The notes: generated by a model from the letters alone, not told the origin. DNA of 64,000 bases from CAYNFH01 sp964396385 (GCA_964396385.1 CAYNFH010000003.1:13946-77945); one strand, 5' to 3'. Shown: positions 9,126-16,958, counted from the stretch's first letter. Numbers and translations: made by a program.

Positions 9126-10100
9126 ATGAGGCGGAACAGAACAACTTGCAGAACCGTGGTAGCCCTATTCGCCACTCTGCTCGCGGCCGGGGCGGTGCCG
9201 GCGGCAGGGCAGGGGCATTGGGGCCTAGCACCCATGCAGACGGCGAGGGAGTTCCTGGGCGCGGCGACGGGAGGTGACGGGCTGATCTATGCGGTGGGCG
9301 GCGGGAATACAACATCCGGGACCACCGCAACCGTCGAGGCCTACGATCCCGTCGCGGACAGTTGGCATTTTGTCGCCCCAATGTCCCGTTCGCGGTACGA
9401 CCTGGCGGTTGTCGGAGGCCCGGACGGCCGCATCTATGCGATTGGCGGCGAGACCTTCGAGGGCGGCCGTCGCGTCCTCAACACCAATGAGGCCTACGAT
9501 CCGGCCACAGGCAGCTGGACGACCCTCTCTCCCATGCCGACTGCGCGGCGCGGTCTTGGGGGCGCTGTGGGATCGGATGGCCGGATCTACGCTATCGGCG
9601 GGGCCGACGGTGTTCACCCGCCGATGAATACAGTCGAAGCCTACGATCCCGCCTCGGACACGTGGGCCCAGGTCTCGCCCATGCCGACAGCCAGGGAAGA
9701 AATGGGCGTGACTGCCGGCGCGGACGGCCGCATCTACGTCATCGGCGGCACGCAGCAAGGGGCTCCCCTAAGTCGCCTGAACGCGGCGGAGGTCTACGAT
9801 CCGAGCGTGGACTCCTGGACCACTCTGACGCCCATGCCGACTCGCCGGCGCGGACTGGCGGCGGCCACGGATTCGGCCGGGCGCATCTACGCCATCGGCG
9901 GTGAGGTCGCGGACCATATCGAATCGGGTCTCGTGGAGATCTACGACCCCGTAGCCGGCCAATGGAGCACCGGTCCTTCCATGCCCACCGCGCGGTTGGC
10001 TCTGGCGGCTACGACGGCGCTAGACGGCCGCATATTCGCCCTGGGGGGCTGGAGCGGCGCCGCCGATCTGACGACTGTGGAGGCATTCACGCCGCAGTAG
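9126..10100 (+). CDS. secreted Kelch-repeat beta-propeller protein
   Basis: A 324-residue protein with a signal peptide (MRRNRTTCRTVVALFATLLA, cleavage near AAGQ) and about six Kelch blades. The blades show the GRIYAIGG / EAYDPATGSWTTLSPMPTAR pattern of the motif, and the last blade ends in GRIFALGGWSG. It should form a closed propeller outside the cytoplasmic membrane, most likely binding a ligand, glycan or protein; no catalytic residues stand out. GGAGAG lies six bases before ATG 9126. It sits 143 bases after the HTH-membrane-propeller gene on the same strand. The pairing with that regulator is repeated at 23760-26797, where the partner is an RCC1 propeller. Confidence 0.88.
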   Translation: MRRNRTTCRTVVALFATLLAAGAVPAAGQGHWGLAPMQTAREFLGAATGGDGLIYAVGGGNTTSGTTATVEAYDPVADSWHFVAPMSRSRYDLAVVGGPDGRIYAIGGETFEGGRRVLNTNEAYDPATGSWTTLSPMPTARRGLGGAVGSDGRIYAIGGADGVHPPMNTVEAYDPASDTWAQVSPMPTAREEMGVTAGADGRIYVIGGTQQGAPLSRLNAAEVYDPSVDSWTTLTPMPTRRRGLAAATDSAGRIYAIGGEVADHIESGLVEIYDPVAGQWSTGPSMPTARLALAATTALDGRIFALGGWSGAADLTTVEAFTPQ

Positions 10101-10142
10101 AGGGACCTCCCGCCCGGCGCCCCCCGGCCATGCTGAAGACGG

Positions 10143-10176
10143 GGCTACCTTCTTGCCGGCTTACAAGGAAGTAGCC
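10143..10176. terminator. hairpin between convergent genes
   Basis: GGCTACCTTCTTG pairs imperfectly with CAAGGAAGTAGCC across a nine-base loop, followed on the plus strand by ACTCTTTAG. It lies between the Kelch gene and the leftward gene remnant and probably terminates both. Confidence 0.45.
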
Positions 10177-10195
10177 ACTCTTTAGCGGGCTTGAG

Positions 10196-10911
10196 TCACT
10201 CCAGGTCCGGGAGGGACTCGCGGGACAGGAGGAGGCGGATGGAGCGGGCCCGGCCGCGAGTACGCGCGATGAATCCGTTCTCCTCCAGCGTGACAACCAT
10301 CTGATGCGCGGAGGGCGCCGAGACGCCGAAGTAGCGCGCCATCTCCGCTTCGGCGGGCGGCGTACCGTGCAGCTTGGTGTAGTAGTGGATGAAGGCAAGA
10401 TACTGCCCTTGCTTCCGCGTATAGGCCGGACGTGGGGCCGGCACGGGATGGCCCATCAAGCTGGCATTTACCTCTGATAGGATTCTCGTCAGCTCCGTAT
10501 TTTCTGGCGGTGGCGCCGTCCGCTTCCGCGACTTGGCTGCGGGCCTGGAGACCTGCTTGGACAAGCCCTTGAGGCGACGGTCGGTCGCTTCCAGGTCGAA
10601 CCTCTCCGGGTCAAAGGAGCCGCCGATCCACTCCCGCATGTCCTTGTGGTCCGGGTGATTGGGATTGGACATGGCCTCCAGAAACTCCAGGTATCCCCAC
10701 GTGCCTCCGCAGTCCTCCGGCGGACAGGCTCTCTCGCCCGCTAGGCAGCGGGGGTACACGGCTCCCGGCTCGGCTGGGAGGACCTTCTCCAGCAGCACTT
10801 CGTGCTCCCAGCTATCGCCAAAGTCGTACTCGTAGATGCACTTCTACTTCTCCTGATGGGCGGTTTGATTCGCCTCAGCGTGATCTTGAGCTGGTATATC
10901 CGCGTATCCAT
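10196..10911 (-). pseudogene. pRiA4b ORF-3-like domain fused to a LexA-type winged helix, internally deleted
   Basis: Reading leftward, ATG 10911 opens MDTRIYQLKITLRRIKPPI, the start of a pRiA4b ORF-3-like domain, but that frame soon becomes nonsense. Thirty bases on, a second frame begins directly after a TAG with IYEYDFGDSWEHEVLLEKV, the later part of the same domain, and stays open to 10196. About 60 residues that normally lie between are missing and the frame has changed. The second frame continues through CPPEDCGGTWGYLEFLEA, a basic linker, and a winged helix like the LexA DNA-binding domain (YTRKQGQYLAFIHYYTKL, then GTPPAEAEMARYFGVS). Only the C-terminal 200 residues could be made, from GTG 10798. 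It lies 13 bases after the SH3-like gene. Confidence 0.7.
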
Positions 10912-10924
10912 CGGGCTCACTCTC

Positions 10925-11473
10925 TTAAGGCTGGGCGTCTCCCGGATTCAGCCAGAGCGGCTCATCGCCGGCGGTAGCGGCGTCGATTACAGGAAAGAGA
11001 TAGGAGTAGGCGACGCGCCAGCGCTGGCCGCTGCTGGTGAGGACGGTGGCCGTCTTTGGGTTAAGGCTCAGGATGCGGCCGTACACCTCCCGGTTCTGCC
11101 GGTCCCGGAATCCTACCTGATCGCCCACCTTCCAACTGAATGGCCCTGGCGCGGGCCGGGGAGAATCGGGTGGAGGTGCAACGTCGCCGGCATCCAGGCT
11201 TACCGCGCTGAAGAGGATGGACCAGCGCTGTTGGTCGTGCACGTTCTCAACCAGCAGACGCGTCCGCTTCAGCTCAATAACGGTCGCTTCCACCAGACGG
11301 TACTCCGCCTCGTCGAAGTACCGGACGCGCATTCCGGGCCGGAGCCGGGCGCGGACCTGCTCTATCCGCTCCGGATCGTCCAGCAGGCGCGAGATGGCGG
11401 CCCGCAGTGTGTATAGCTCAAACAGCGAGGCGGGGGCTACCTCCGTGATGACGCGCTGGTAGTCTAGGGCCAC
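10925..11473 (-). CDS. tandem SH3-like barrel protein of unknown function
   Basis: A 182-residue protein with two repeats of a small barrel: RPGMRVRYFDEAEYRLVEA at about 45-65, and WKVGDQVGFRDRQNREVYG then ILSLNPKTATVLT at about 118-150. Such KOW/SH3-like modules often bind RNA, DNA or the ribosome. The N-terminal part (residues 1-40) is helical. No signal peptide. It heads a leftward pair with the damaged pRiA4b/LexA-like gene, and the two probably formed one unit. I do not recognise a named family. Start ATG 11473 gives the only complete first barrel. Confidence 0.6.
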   Translation of the reverse strand: MALDYQRVITEVAPASLFELYTLRAAISRLLDDPERIEQVRARLRPGMRVRYFDEAEYRLVEATVIELKRTRLLVENVHDQQRWSILFSAVSLDAGDVAPPPDSPRPAPGPFSWKVGDQVGFRDRQNREVYGRILSLNPKTATVLTSSGQRWRVAYSYLFPVIDAATAGDEPLWLNPGDAQP

Positions 11474-11839
11474 ACGTTCTCCTCCCGAAAACCGCCGGTG
11501 CGCGGTGTGAATCTCCCCGCAAAAATACTCGAGCCGGCTTGGAACACTCCGGCCGCTTCGGCAGACAAACAGATGTACTCCTTCGGGGGTTCATCTCCTG
11601 CCGGTGTCGTTCAGGCGGAGTGCGGCGCCGGCAGGGGATTTCGACCCCGACAATCTGATTGCCGATACGGGCAGAAGGACTGGCAGAATCGGTCCTTCGA
11701 TCGTCCTGGGAGGGCTGCTCACGCAGAGCAGCCCTCCTTCGCGTGTGGACTCCCGCGAGGATAAGGAGAAGCAGACCCAGAAGGTCGAGGTCACCGGCGA
11801 CCCGGCCCTCAGCGAACCCTCTCCGGGAGAGGAAGGGGG
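11474..11839. other. gene-free interval with two hairpins
   Basis: No protein with family character is visible on either strand. The strongest element is a perfect 11-bp stem, GGAGGGCTGCT pairing with AGCAGCCCTCC, at 11709-11737. A weaker CCTCTCCGGGAGAGG hairpin lies near 11817-11831, just after the NagB-like gene's stop. Neither is followed by a T-run, so they may be factor-assisted terminators or part of a structured leader. Confidence 0.45.
11709..11737. terminator. perfect 11-bp stem-loop
   Basis: GGAGGGCTGCT and AGCAGCCCTCC flank a seven-base loop. No poly-T follows on either strand. It lies between the start of the SH3-like gene and the end of the NagB-like gene, both leftward, so it may end transcripts of the latter. 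Confidence 0.45.
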
Positions 11840-12769
11840 TTAGTGCATCTCGGCTTCGGTGGTGCCGATAGCGTTGCGATAGAAGCTGAACCGCACGTCC
11901 GGGTGGTGCGCCAGGAGCGACATCGGCACCGAGGAGTCCGCGATTCCCTTCGAGATCATGAGCGTGGTCAGCCGCATGCCGAACGGATTGTCGTGCGTGC
12001 CGGGATGCCAGATGGAAACGCGCTCCGCCAGCCAGGTCTGCTTCGGCCCTACCGTGATGGCGTGGGTCGGCACCAGCGGGATATTACCCCCGCCGGACGT
12101 GCGGGCGTTCTGGATAAGCGTCAGCGGGTGGAGCTCCACAACACGCGTGCCGAGTGCGCGGTACTCCTCCGGCGTGGGCGGTGCGTCCCGGTACGCGCCC
12201 TCGCGGCGCACGGGGTCATTGAACGCCCAGTGCTTCACCTCGCCCTGCCCGCCCTGCATCACCGCGCAGCGCACTCCATTCCAGCTCGCCTCGTAGCGCG
12301 AAGGCTCGGCCGCGGGGAAGTGGATGTTCTGCGCCGGCATCGCCAGCTCCGGCCGGATGCGGCGGAAGCAGAGGTCCAGGTCCGCCTTGGCGAAGGAGAG
12401 CGGATGCTCCGCCCCCACCTCGCGGCCGTCCAGGCACCACTCGTCCATGCCCCAGAAGTGCGCGCTCTTCAGGCAGAGGTCCAGGTCGTTCACCAGCCGC
12501 GCGACCAGCGGGAGCTGCTCCGTGGGGCCGATGGGCCCGCAGATGCCCACCGGATTGTCCGGCGTCGACTGCTTCCACGCGTTCACGTACTCCAGCGCCT
12601 CCGCCAAGTAGAACTCTTCCAGCGTGTCGTACAGAACAACGGAGAAGCCGGGGCGGCTCAAGTCCTGCAGGTCCTCCGCCGTCAGCGCGGCGGCGTCCTT
12701 CAAGAGCTCCGGCTCCAGCGTCGTATAGTCCCACCAGTCGGGCGCGATTTTGCTCTGTGGACGGCTCAT
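11840..12769 (-). CDS. glucosamine-6-phosphate isomerase/deaminase-like (NagB-type) protein
   Basis: A 309-residue protein of the NagB/RpiA sugar-phosphate isomerase fold. Supporting stretches are VGICGPIGPTEQLPLVARL, HFWGMDEWCLDG (the NagB acidic active-site segment), HPLSFAKADLDLCFRRI and the C-terminal HAITVGPKQTWLAERVS and GISDSS-like metal or phosphate loop (GIADSSVPMSLLAHH). It probably isomerises or deaminates an amino-sugar phosphate, but the strict NagB signature is altered, so the substrate is uncertain. It has no neighbouring amino-sugar genes. The start is ATG 12769 (MSRPQSKIAPDWW), with only a weak GAAGAA before it; the open frame continues upstream but into the divergent promoter region. 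Confidence 0.72.
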   Translation of the reverse strand: MSRPQSKIAPDWWDYTTLEPELLKDAAALTAEDLQDLSRPGFSVVLYDTLEEFYLAEALEYVNAWKQSTPDNPVGICGPIGPTEQLPLVARLVNDLDLCLKSAHFWGMDEWCLDGREVGAEHPLSFAKADLDLCFRRIRPELAMPAQNIHFPAAEPSRYEASWNGVRCAVMQGGQGEVKHWAFNDPVRREGAYRDAPPTPEEYRALGTRVVELHPLTLIQNARTSGGGNIPLVPTHAITVGPKQTWLAERVSIWHPGTHDNPFGMRLTTLMISKGIADSSVPMSLLAHHPDVRFSFYRNAIGTTEAEMH

Positions 12770-12848
12770 GTTCGGTTCTTCGATTCTCGGTTTTCGAGAT
12801 ACGTGCGCCTCGAGATTCCAGGGGGTTAGACGGGGCTCCTGCCTTCTG

Positions 12849-12877
12849 TTGACACGAACGGGCCGGGTCACTATAAT
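12849..12877 (+). promoter_or_regulatory. consensus sigma-70 promoter
   Basis: TTGACA at 12849-12854 and TATAAT at 12872-12877 are separated by exactly 17 bases, an ideal vegetative promoter. It points to the Ig-like secreted protein at 12960 and would give a leader of about 75 bases. Confidence 0.8.
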
Positions 12878-12959
12878 GCCGCTACGAACTTCCGCCTCCG
12901 CGATCTGCCGTTCGACCTCATTGCCCGGATTCCGCGGGAACCGGACTCGGAGAGCACCG

Positions 12960-14660
12960 ATGAAACGTCGATTTCTGCTGCCCCTGGTTACTCTTCTCCT
13001 TCTGGACATTGTTGCTGCGATAGCCTGCCAAGCCCAGGCCATCAGGGTGAAGGTCAAAGCGGAGCCAGCCGCCGCCCAGTTGGGCGCGCAGGTGACTGTC
13101 AAGGCGAGGGTGGCCTTGGACACACCAGCCGCCGAGCCGCTTGCGAAGGCCAGGGTTTACTTCTACACGGACATAAATCCCCGTACCGGCGCTCCAATGG
13201 GCACGCCGAAAGCTATGGTCGTCGCCGATTCCAACGGAGTGGCCACTGCGTCCTTCAGCATGCCCAAGCCGGTTTATGCTCCAACCGCGAATGCGCTGCG
13301 CAACATGGCTCCGACCGAGATACCGCTCGTGGCGGAATACCCCGGAGATGGCCGCTCCATACTTCCCGCCAGGGACCGCACCGACATCAGCGTGCTGAAG
13401 CAGGATACGTTCATGGGGCTGCGTTTGACCAAGATGGACGCGAAGACCGCCTCCTTTGAGGTCACTCTCAACGCACAACATATCGGACCTATCTACAGTT
13501 TCAAGTGTAGTGTGTCCGCCGGAGCGAAAACGTTTAAGGTACAGGGCCAGGATAAGGTTTACAGGGCTGTTTTCGACCTCCCAACCCCACCGGCGACGAG
13601 CCCCATCTCACTCACGATCAGCTTTGCTGGGAGCCCGGACTACAATCCGGTGAGCGTAACGCGGAGTTTCAACGGCAGGGCGAACTGCTTTCTCACGGTC
13701 GGCCTTTACGGCCGGCCGGGACGCAAAGCGTACGGGGAATTCTGGTTAAACACCGAGATGGGGCAGCCCACCGCTGTGGGGCTGAACGGCAGCGCGAGCC
13801 CGCTCAGCGGTAAGCCCGTCACCGTAACCGGCCTCGGATCCGCGTCCTACACGGGATACACGGATTCGACAGGTTGGGCCCGGATAGGTGCGCCCATGCC
13901 ACCCGGCGTCAAGGCTGGAGACACGGTACCCTGCACCGTACACTTCGACGGCGACGCGCAATACAACCCGGTCAGCGCCAATGCCCGAGTCCTAGTAGGA
14001 GATTACAAGTACCGCGCAGCCATCGCTTCCAATGGCGACATCTTCGCAAAGCCCGGAACGCAGATCCGTCTGCATTTTGCTCTCACGGGCGAGCCCGATT
14101 CGAAAGGCCATCTGGAGCCACTGCCTGGAAGAACGTTGACCGTAAAGGTCTCGAAGCCCATCAACTTTGAGGATTACGCAGAGATCGCCCACTTCTCGCT
14201 CGCCACCGATGCGGCTGGCAGCGCGACTGTCCCGTTCACCATCCCGATGGACCTCCAACCGGGCGGAAACCTCGCCTACGAGGCGAGCTGGCCCGGTGAT
14301 AGCGACCTGGACAAGGCGCTCGCGCTCCATGCCGTCTATCTCCAGAAGTTCGACTCGCAGATCGTAACGGACGGGCTGTTCCTGTCGTTGGCGCGCAAGA
14401 CCCTGGAGGGCACGATCAAGATACTTCACGATGGGCCTCAAAACGCCCCGGACTCCGGAATCATCCTGGTCTCAGGACCCAACTGCGCAGGATTGGAATA
14501 CGCCAAGGATGTGAAACCCGGTGGGAAGGTTCAGATACCGCTGACGGAATTCCCGACGGGTCTCAAGGCGGGGGACACCTTCAAGTTCTGCGAGATCGAA
14601 TACGAAGGTAAAGATACGTACAACCGGGCGCAGGTTCTGATAAAGGTTCCCGTGAGGTAG
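12960..14660 (+). CDS. large secreted protein with Ig-like domains
   Basis: A 566-residue exported protein. The signal peptide is MKRRFLLPLVTLLLLDIVAA with cleavage near ACQAQA. The rest is beta-rich and shows three or four Ig-like modules with recurring edges: VTVKARVALD at the start, then FDLPTPPATSPISLTISFAG, TVHFDGDAQYNPVSANAR and YEASWPGDSDLDKALALH. The GDxxYNPV-type motif is typical of big Ig-like adhesin or invasin repeats. No catalytic residues or anchor motif are visible. Role is probably structural or adhesive at the cell surface. A near-perfect promoter lies 83 bases upstream and a hairpin 64 bases after the stop, so it looks monocistronic. Confidence 0.75.
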   Translation: MKRRFLLPLVTLLLLDIVAAIACQAQAIRVKVKAEPAAAQLGAQVTVKARVALDTPAAEPLAKARVYFYTDINPRTGAPMGTPKAMVVADSNGVATASFSMPKPVYAPTANALRNMAPTEIPLVAEYPGDGRSILPARDRTDISVLKQDTFMGLRLTKMDAKTASFEVTLNAQHIGPIYSFKCSVSAGAKTFKVQGQDKVYRAVFDLPTPPATSPISLTISFAGSPDYNPVSVTRSFNGRANCFLTVGLYGRPGRKAYGEFWLNTEMGQPTAVGLNGSASPLSGKPVTVTGLGSASYTGYTDSTGWARIGAPMPPGVKAGDTVPCTVHFDGDAQYNPVSANARVLVGDYKYRAAIASNGDIFAKPGTQIRLHFALTGEPDSKGHLEPLPGRTLTVKVSKPINFEDYAEIAHFSLATDAAGSATVPFTIPMDLQPGGNLAYEASWPGDSDLDKALALHAVYLQKFDSQIVTDGLFLSLARKTLEGTIKILHDGPQNAPDSGIILVSGPNCAGLEYAKDVKPGGKVQIPLTEFPTGLKAGDTFKFCEIEYEGKDTYNRAQVLIKVPVR

Positions 14661-14723
14661 CCGACCACAGCCTGGATTCGGCTTTTCGATTCCGGAGAAG
14701 ACAGATAATATCCCGGTGAAATA

Positions 14724-14749
14724 GGCTGGGTGGTAACCCCCACCCAGCC
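14724..14749 (+). terminator. 10-bp stem-loop after the Ig-like gene
   Basis: GGCTGGGTGG pairs perfectly with CCACCCAGCC across a six-base loop. It is not followed by a T-run but is well placed to end the transcript of the Ig-like secreted protein. Confidence 0.6.
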
Positions 14750-14770
14750 TCGCGCCTCTCGCCTCCCTCC

Positions 14771-14806
14771 TACTGACTACTGACTACCGACTACTGACTA
14801 CTGAGT
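14771..14806. repeat. CTACTGA heptamer tandem repeat
   Basis: About five copies of a seven-base unit (TACTGAC or TACCGAC, ending in TACTGAG) stand directly before the structured-RNA candidate. No complementary arm is visible nearby. Confidence 0.6.
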
Positions 14807-14811
14807 CACGG

Positions 14812-14932
14812 GCAGCCCACGTAGTTGCCCCGCTCCCCTACCAGCCCCCAGAAGCTGAGCCGGCCGTTTAAGGGCGAGCGGATGGTTCCATGGCAGCTAG
14901 CCCCTTAAACGGTTAAGATTTCCGTGGGCTGC
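14812..14932. ncRNA. candidate structured RNA with two nested stems
   Basis: A perfect outer stem pairs GCAGCCCACG (14812-14821) with CGTGGGCTGC (14923-14932). Inside it, CCGTTTAAGGG (14864-14874) pairs perfectly with CCCTTAAACGG (14902-14912) around a 27-base loop. The 3' side runs into CTTTGTTGTTCC, T-rich enough for a terminator on the plus strand. A 42-base asymmetric internal loop separates the stems on the 5' side. The rod-with-bubble shape loosely recalls 6S RNA, but at about 121 bases it is shorter and I do not recognise the sequence. It could also be a leader of the BlaI-like gene that starts 69 bases later. Confidence 0.45.
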
Positions 14933-15000
14933 TTTGTTGTTCCTCTGGTTTGGGTAAGATGGGAGAGAGTAGGACGTACTATTCCGTATGAGGTGTCGGA

Positions 15001-15384
15001 ATGCCTAGACCCCCCCTAGGAGAGCAGCAGCTAGACCTGCTCCGCTTCGTCAGCGAGCACTCCCCCATCACCGCCCGCGAAGTGGCGGAACAGTATGGTG
15101 AGCCCAACGGGCTCGCCCGCACCACCGTCGTGACGGTCCTGGAGAAACTGAGGCAGAAAGGGTATCTCACTCGGGCCCAGGTAGACGGCGTCTACCAGTA
15201 CTCCCCTGCTTCGGGTCCCGCCATGTGGCAGGACGTGATCCACCAGTTCGTGGAGCGCACGCTCGGCGGCCGCCTCGGCCCCTTCGTCGCCTACCTCACC
15301 AACCAGAATAACCTCACGCCGGAGGAGATTCAGGAGCTGGAGGAGCTGGTCAAGAAGGCGAAGCAGCAGAACCAGGACAAATAG
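15001..15384 (+). CDS. BlaI/MecI-type winged-helix repressor
   Basis: A 127-residue protein matching the penicillinase-repressor family. The winged helix spans roughly residues 5-70 (LGEQQLDLLRFVSEHSPITA, then ARTTVVTVLEKLRQKGYL), and the C-terminal helical dimerisation region ends in IQELEELVKKAKQQ. These proteins bind palindromic operators as dimers and are usually inactivated by a BlaR1-type membrane sensor protease. No BlaR1 or beta-lactamase gene is adjacent, so the target and signal are unknown. The start at ATG 15001 is set by the conserved LGEQQLDLL segment; only weak purines precede it. Confidence 0.85.
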   Translation: MPRPPLGEQQLDLLRFVSEHSPITAREVAEQYGEPNGLARTTVVTVLEKLRQKGYLTRAQVDGVYQYSPASGPAMWQDVIHQFVERTLGGRLGPFVAYLTNQNNLTPEEIQELEELVKKAKQQNQDK

Positions 15385-15549
15385 CCCTCCACGCCCCACT
15401 CACGGACTTCGGCCTGACACCGTCCCTGCGCGTCATCCCCAGCTTAGCGATGGATCTCTTCTGAAAATGCCTGACCTCCGGTCACACCGGCGGAGGCGCT
15501 GCGGCGGCGGCTAGAGATGGCAGGCGTGCGGGTACACAGTGGCTGCAGT

Positions 15550-15834
15550 CTATGCCGCGAGCTGGAGACTCACCGTCCTGCCGAGCCGCGTCTCCAGAGT
15601 GATGAGCGTCTCTAGGCTGAACTTCTCCCACCGGCCGTGAACCAAGTCTGAGAAGCGCGAGCGAGTGATGCCGAGTCTGTCGACCGCCTCGGCCGAATTC
15701 ATACCGGTCGACTGGATGAACTCACGAAGGTCGCTCAGCAGCATGGCCCTCATCTGAAGGATGGATGCTTCTTCCGGGCCAAACCCGAGGTCCGCAAAGA
15801 CGTTGCCGCTGCTCTCGTGGATGGGTTCGTCCAC
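15550..15834 (-). CDS. XRE-type antitoxin of a Gp49/HigB-like pair
   Basis: A 94-residue protein with an XRE helix-turn-helix: LREFIQSTGMNSAEAVDRLG, then ITRSRFSDLVHGRWEKFSLE. The preceding GFGPEEASILQMRAMLL and the C-terminal LITLETRLGRTVSLQL are typical of antitoxins that accompany phage Gp49-like RelE toxins. The toxin gene that should lie directly upstream is present only as a C-terminal fragment ending one base away, so this antitoxin now appears orphaned. It may still repress the local promoter region, which it could share with the intact HigBA pair on the other strand. Confidence 0.8.
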   Translation of the reverse strand: MDEPIHESSGNVFADLGFGPEEASILQMRAMLLSDLREFIQSTGMNSAEAVDRLGITRSRFSDLVHGRWEKFSLETLITLETRLGRTVSLQLAA

Positions 15835-15939
15835 CTATCTTTCCCCTATCTGACGGTACCGTTGCCGCGCCAAATCGATGTCTGATTGCCTGGTCCTGCG
15901 GGTCTTCTTCTGGAAAGAGTGCAGAACGTACACCGTGAT
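15835..15939 (-). pseudogene. C-terminal fragment of a Gp49-like (HigB-type) toxin
   Basis: On the minus strand, VYVLHSFQKKTRRTRQSDID followed by LARQRYRQIGE is the conserved C-terminal end of Gp49-like RelE toxins. The stop lies at 15835, one base from the XRE antitoxin start. Upstream of VYVLH the homology stops abruptly where the promoter and start of the divergent HigBA pair lie. About two-thirds of the toxin is therefore gone. Confidence 0.75.
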
Positions 15940-15944
15940 ATAAT
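15939..15944 (+). promoter_or_regulatory. TATAAT -10 box of the HigBA pair, leaderless
   Basis: A perfect TATAAT ends five bases before ATG 15950. With a start site at the usual distance the transcript would begin on the start codon. There is no ribosome site between. The box overlaps the end of the Gp49-like toxin fragment. Confidence 0.55.
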
Positions 15945-15949
15945 GGCCC

Positions 15950-16243
15950 ATGCACGTGATCGCCAGGCGGACGCTCCGCGAGTTCTGGGAGCGGCATACG
16001 GACGCGGAGGACGCGCTCACTGCCTGGTATCAGGACGCCTCTAGGGCAACCTGGCGGACGCCTGATGACATCCGCGCCTTATATGCAACGGCCAGTTTCG
16101 TGCCTAACAACCGGGTCGTCTTCAACATTCGCGGGAATTCGTACCGTCTGGTCGTACACGTGGTGTATCGCACGGGACGCGTGTATGTCCGGTTCGTGGG
16201 CACGCACGCGGAATACGACCGAATCGACGCCGAGACCGTTTGA
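15950..16243 (+). CDS. higB: HigB-type mRNA interferase toxin
   Basis: A 97-residue RelE-fold toxin of the HigB family. MHVIARRTLREFWERHTDAE opens the fold. The core NNRVVFNIRGNSYRLVVHVV and YVRFVGTHAEYDRID contain the basic and His/Tyr residues used for ribosome-dependent mRNA cleavage. The antitoxin HigA follows after 12 bases, the inverted toxin-first order typical of HigBA. The start codon sits just after a TATAAT box without a ribosome site. All family motifs are present, so the toxin looks intact. Confidence 0.9.
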   Translation: MHVIARRTLREFWERHTDAEDALTAWYQDASRATWRTPDDIRALYATASFVPNNRVVFNIRGNSYRLVVHVVYRTGRVYVRFVGTHAEYDRIDAETV

Positions 16244-16255
16244 CGGATAGGAACT

Positions 16256-16648
16256 ATGGACATTCGGCCCCTAAGGACAGAGGCAGACTACTCTGCGGCG
16301 CTGGAGGAGATCGGACGGTTGCTCAGACATGAACCGCAGCCTGGAACGCCTGAAGACGACCGCCTGGAGGTTCTCTCCATTCTGGTGGAAGCCTATGAGA
16401 ATCGAAGCTGCCCCATGCCTCTGCCCTCACCCATCGGCGCTATCGCGTACTACATGGAGAGCCGCGGGCTCACGCGGAAGGACCTGGAGCAGTACATCGG
16501 CGGCCGAGGACGAGTAACCGAGGTCCTGAACCGGAAGCGGCCTCTCACCATGCAGATGGTACGCCGGCTGCACCAGGGACTCGGCATCCCCGCTGATGTT
16601 CTCATCCAGCCTTACCCGCTGGATACTGAGCCGGCAAAGGCCGCCTGA
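16256..16648 (+). CDS. higA: HigA-type antitoxin with XRE domain
   Basis: A 130-residue protein. The N-terminal region MDIRPLRTEADYSAALEEI, with EDDRLEVLSILVEAYE, is the standard HigA toxin-binding part. The C-terminal XRE helix-turn-helix includes YYMESRGLTRKDLEQYIGGR and RVTEVLNRKRPLT. It binds and inhibits HigB and represses the operon. It follows higB by 12 bases with a GGATAGGAACT stretch before ATG 16256. The last residues (YPLDTEPAKAA) are variable in this family. Confidence 0.9.
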   Translation: MDIRPLRTEADYSAALEEIGRLLRHEPQPGTPEDDRLEVLSILVEAYENRSCPMPLPSPIGAIAYYMESRGLTRKDLEQYIGGRGRVTEVLNRKRPLTMQMVRRLHQGLGIPADVLIQPYPLDTEPAKAA

Positions 16649-16807
16649 ACACTGCTCTCGCTGCCGTCAGAGAACCGGTCGGATGACTGAGCTCCGCCGG
16701 CAGGCCCCTATTCCCAGCTATGCCGCGCCGAAGCCGGCTCTAGCGCACTCATGGATCCAGCCGCCGGTCCGCCCTGGAGACCCTTCGGCGAAATCTGCAC
16801 CCTTTTT

Positions 16808-16904
16808 GCGCTTATTGCGCTTTCTGCGCAAGACCGGAGTCCTGCCCCTCTTGAGCTTGGGACGGGTGGTGCCCCCTTATAGCGCTTTCCGCGCTTTTCG
16901 CGCA
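16808..16904. repeat. two arrays of a GCGCTTNNN nine-base repeat
   Basis: GCGCTTATT-GCGCTTTCT-GCGCAAG at 16808-16830 and GCGCTTTCC-GCGCTTTTC-GCGCAATC at 16882-16904 share spacing and sequence. The second looks like a diverged copy of the first. Confidence 0.6.
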
Positions 16905-16958
16905 ATCTCCACCCATTACCCCGCAGACGCCTGCGCCGTGCTGTTGGAGAGGCAGATC

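Noticed and set aside
11615..11660. tRNA-like T-arm (GGGGATTTCGACCCC)
   Set aside because: No matching acceptor, D or anticodon arms around it.
15001..15384. Beta-lactam resistance locus
   Set aside because: Only a BlaI-like repressor is present; no BlaR1 sensor or beta-lactamase gene nearby.
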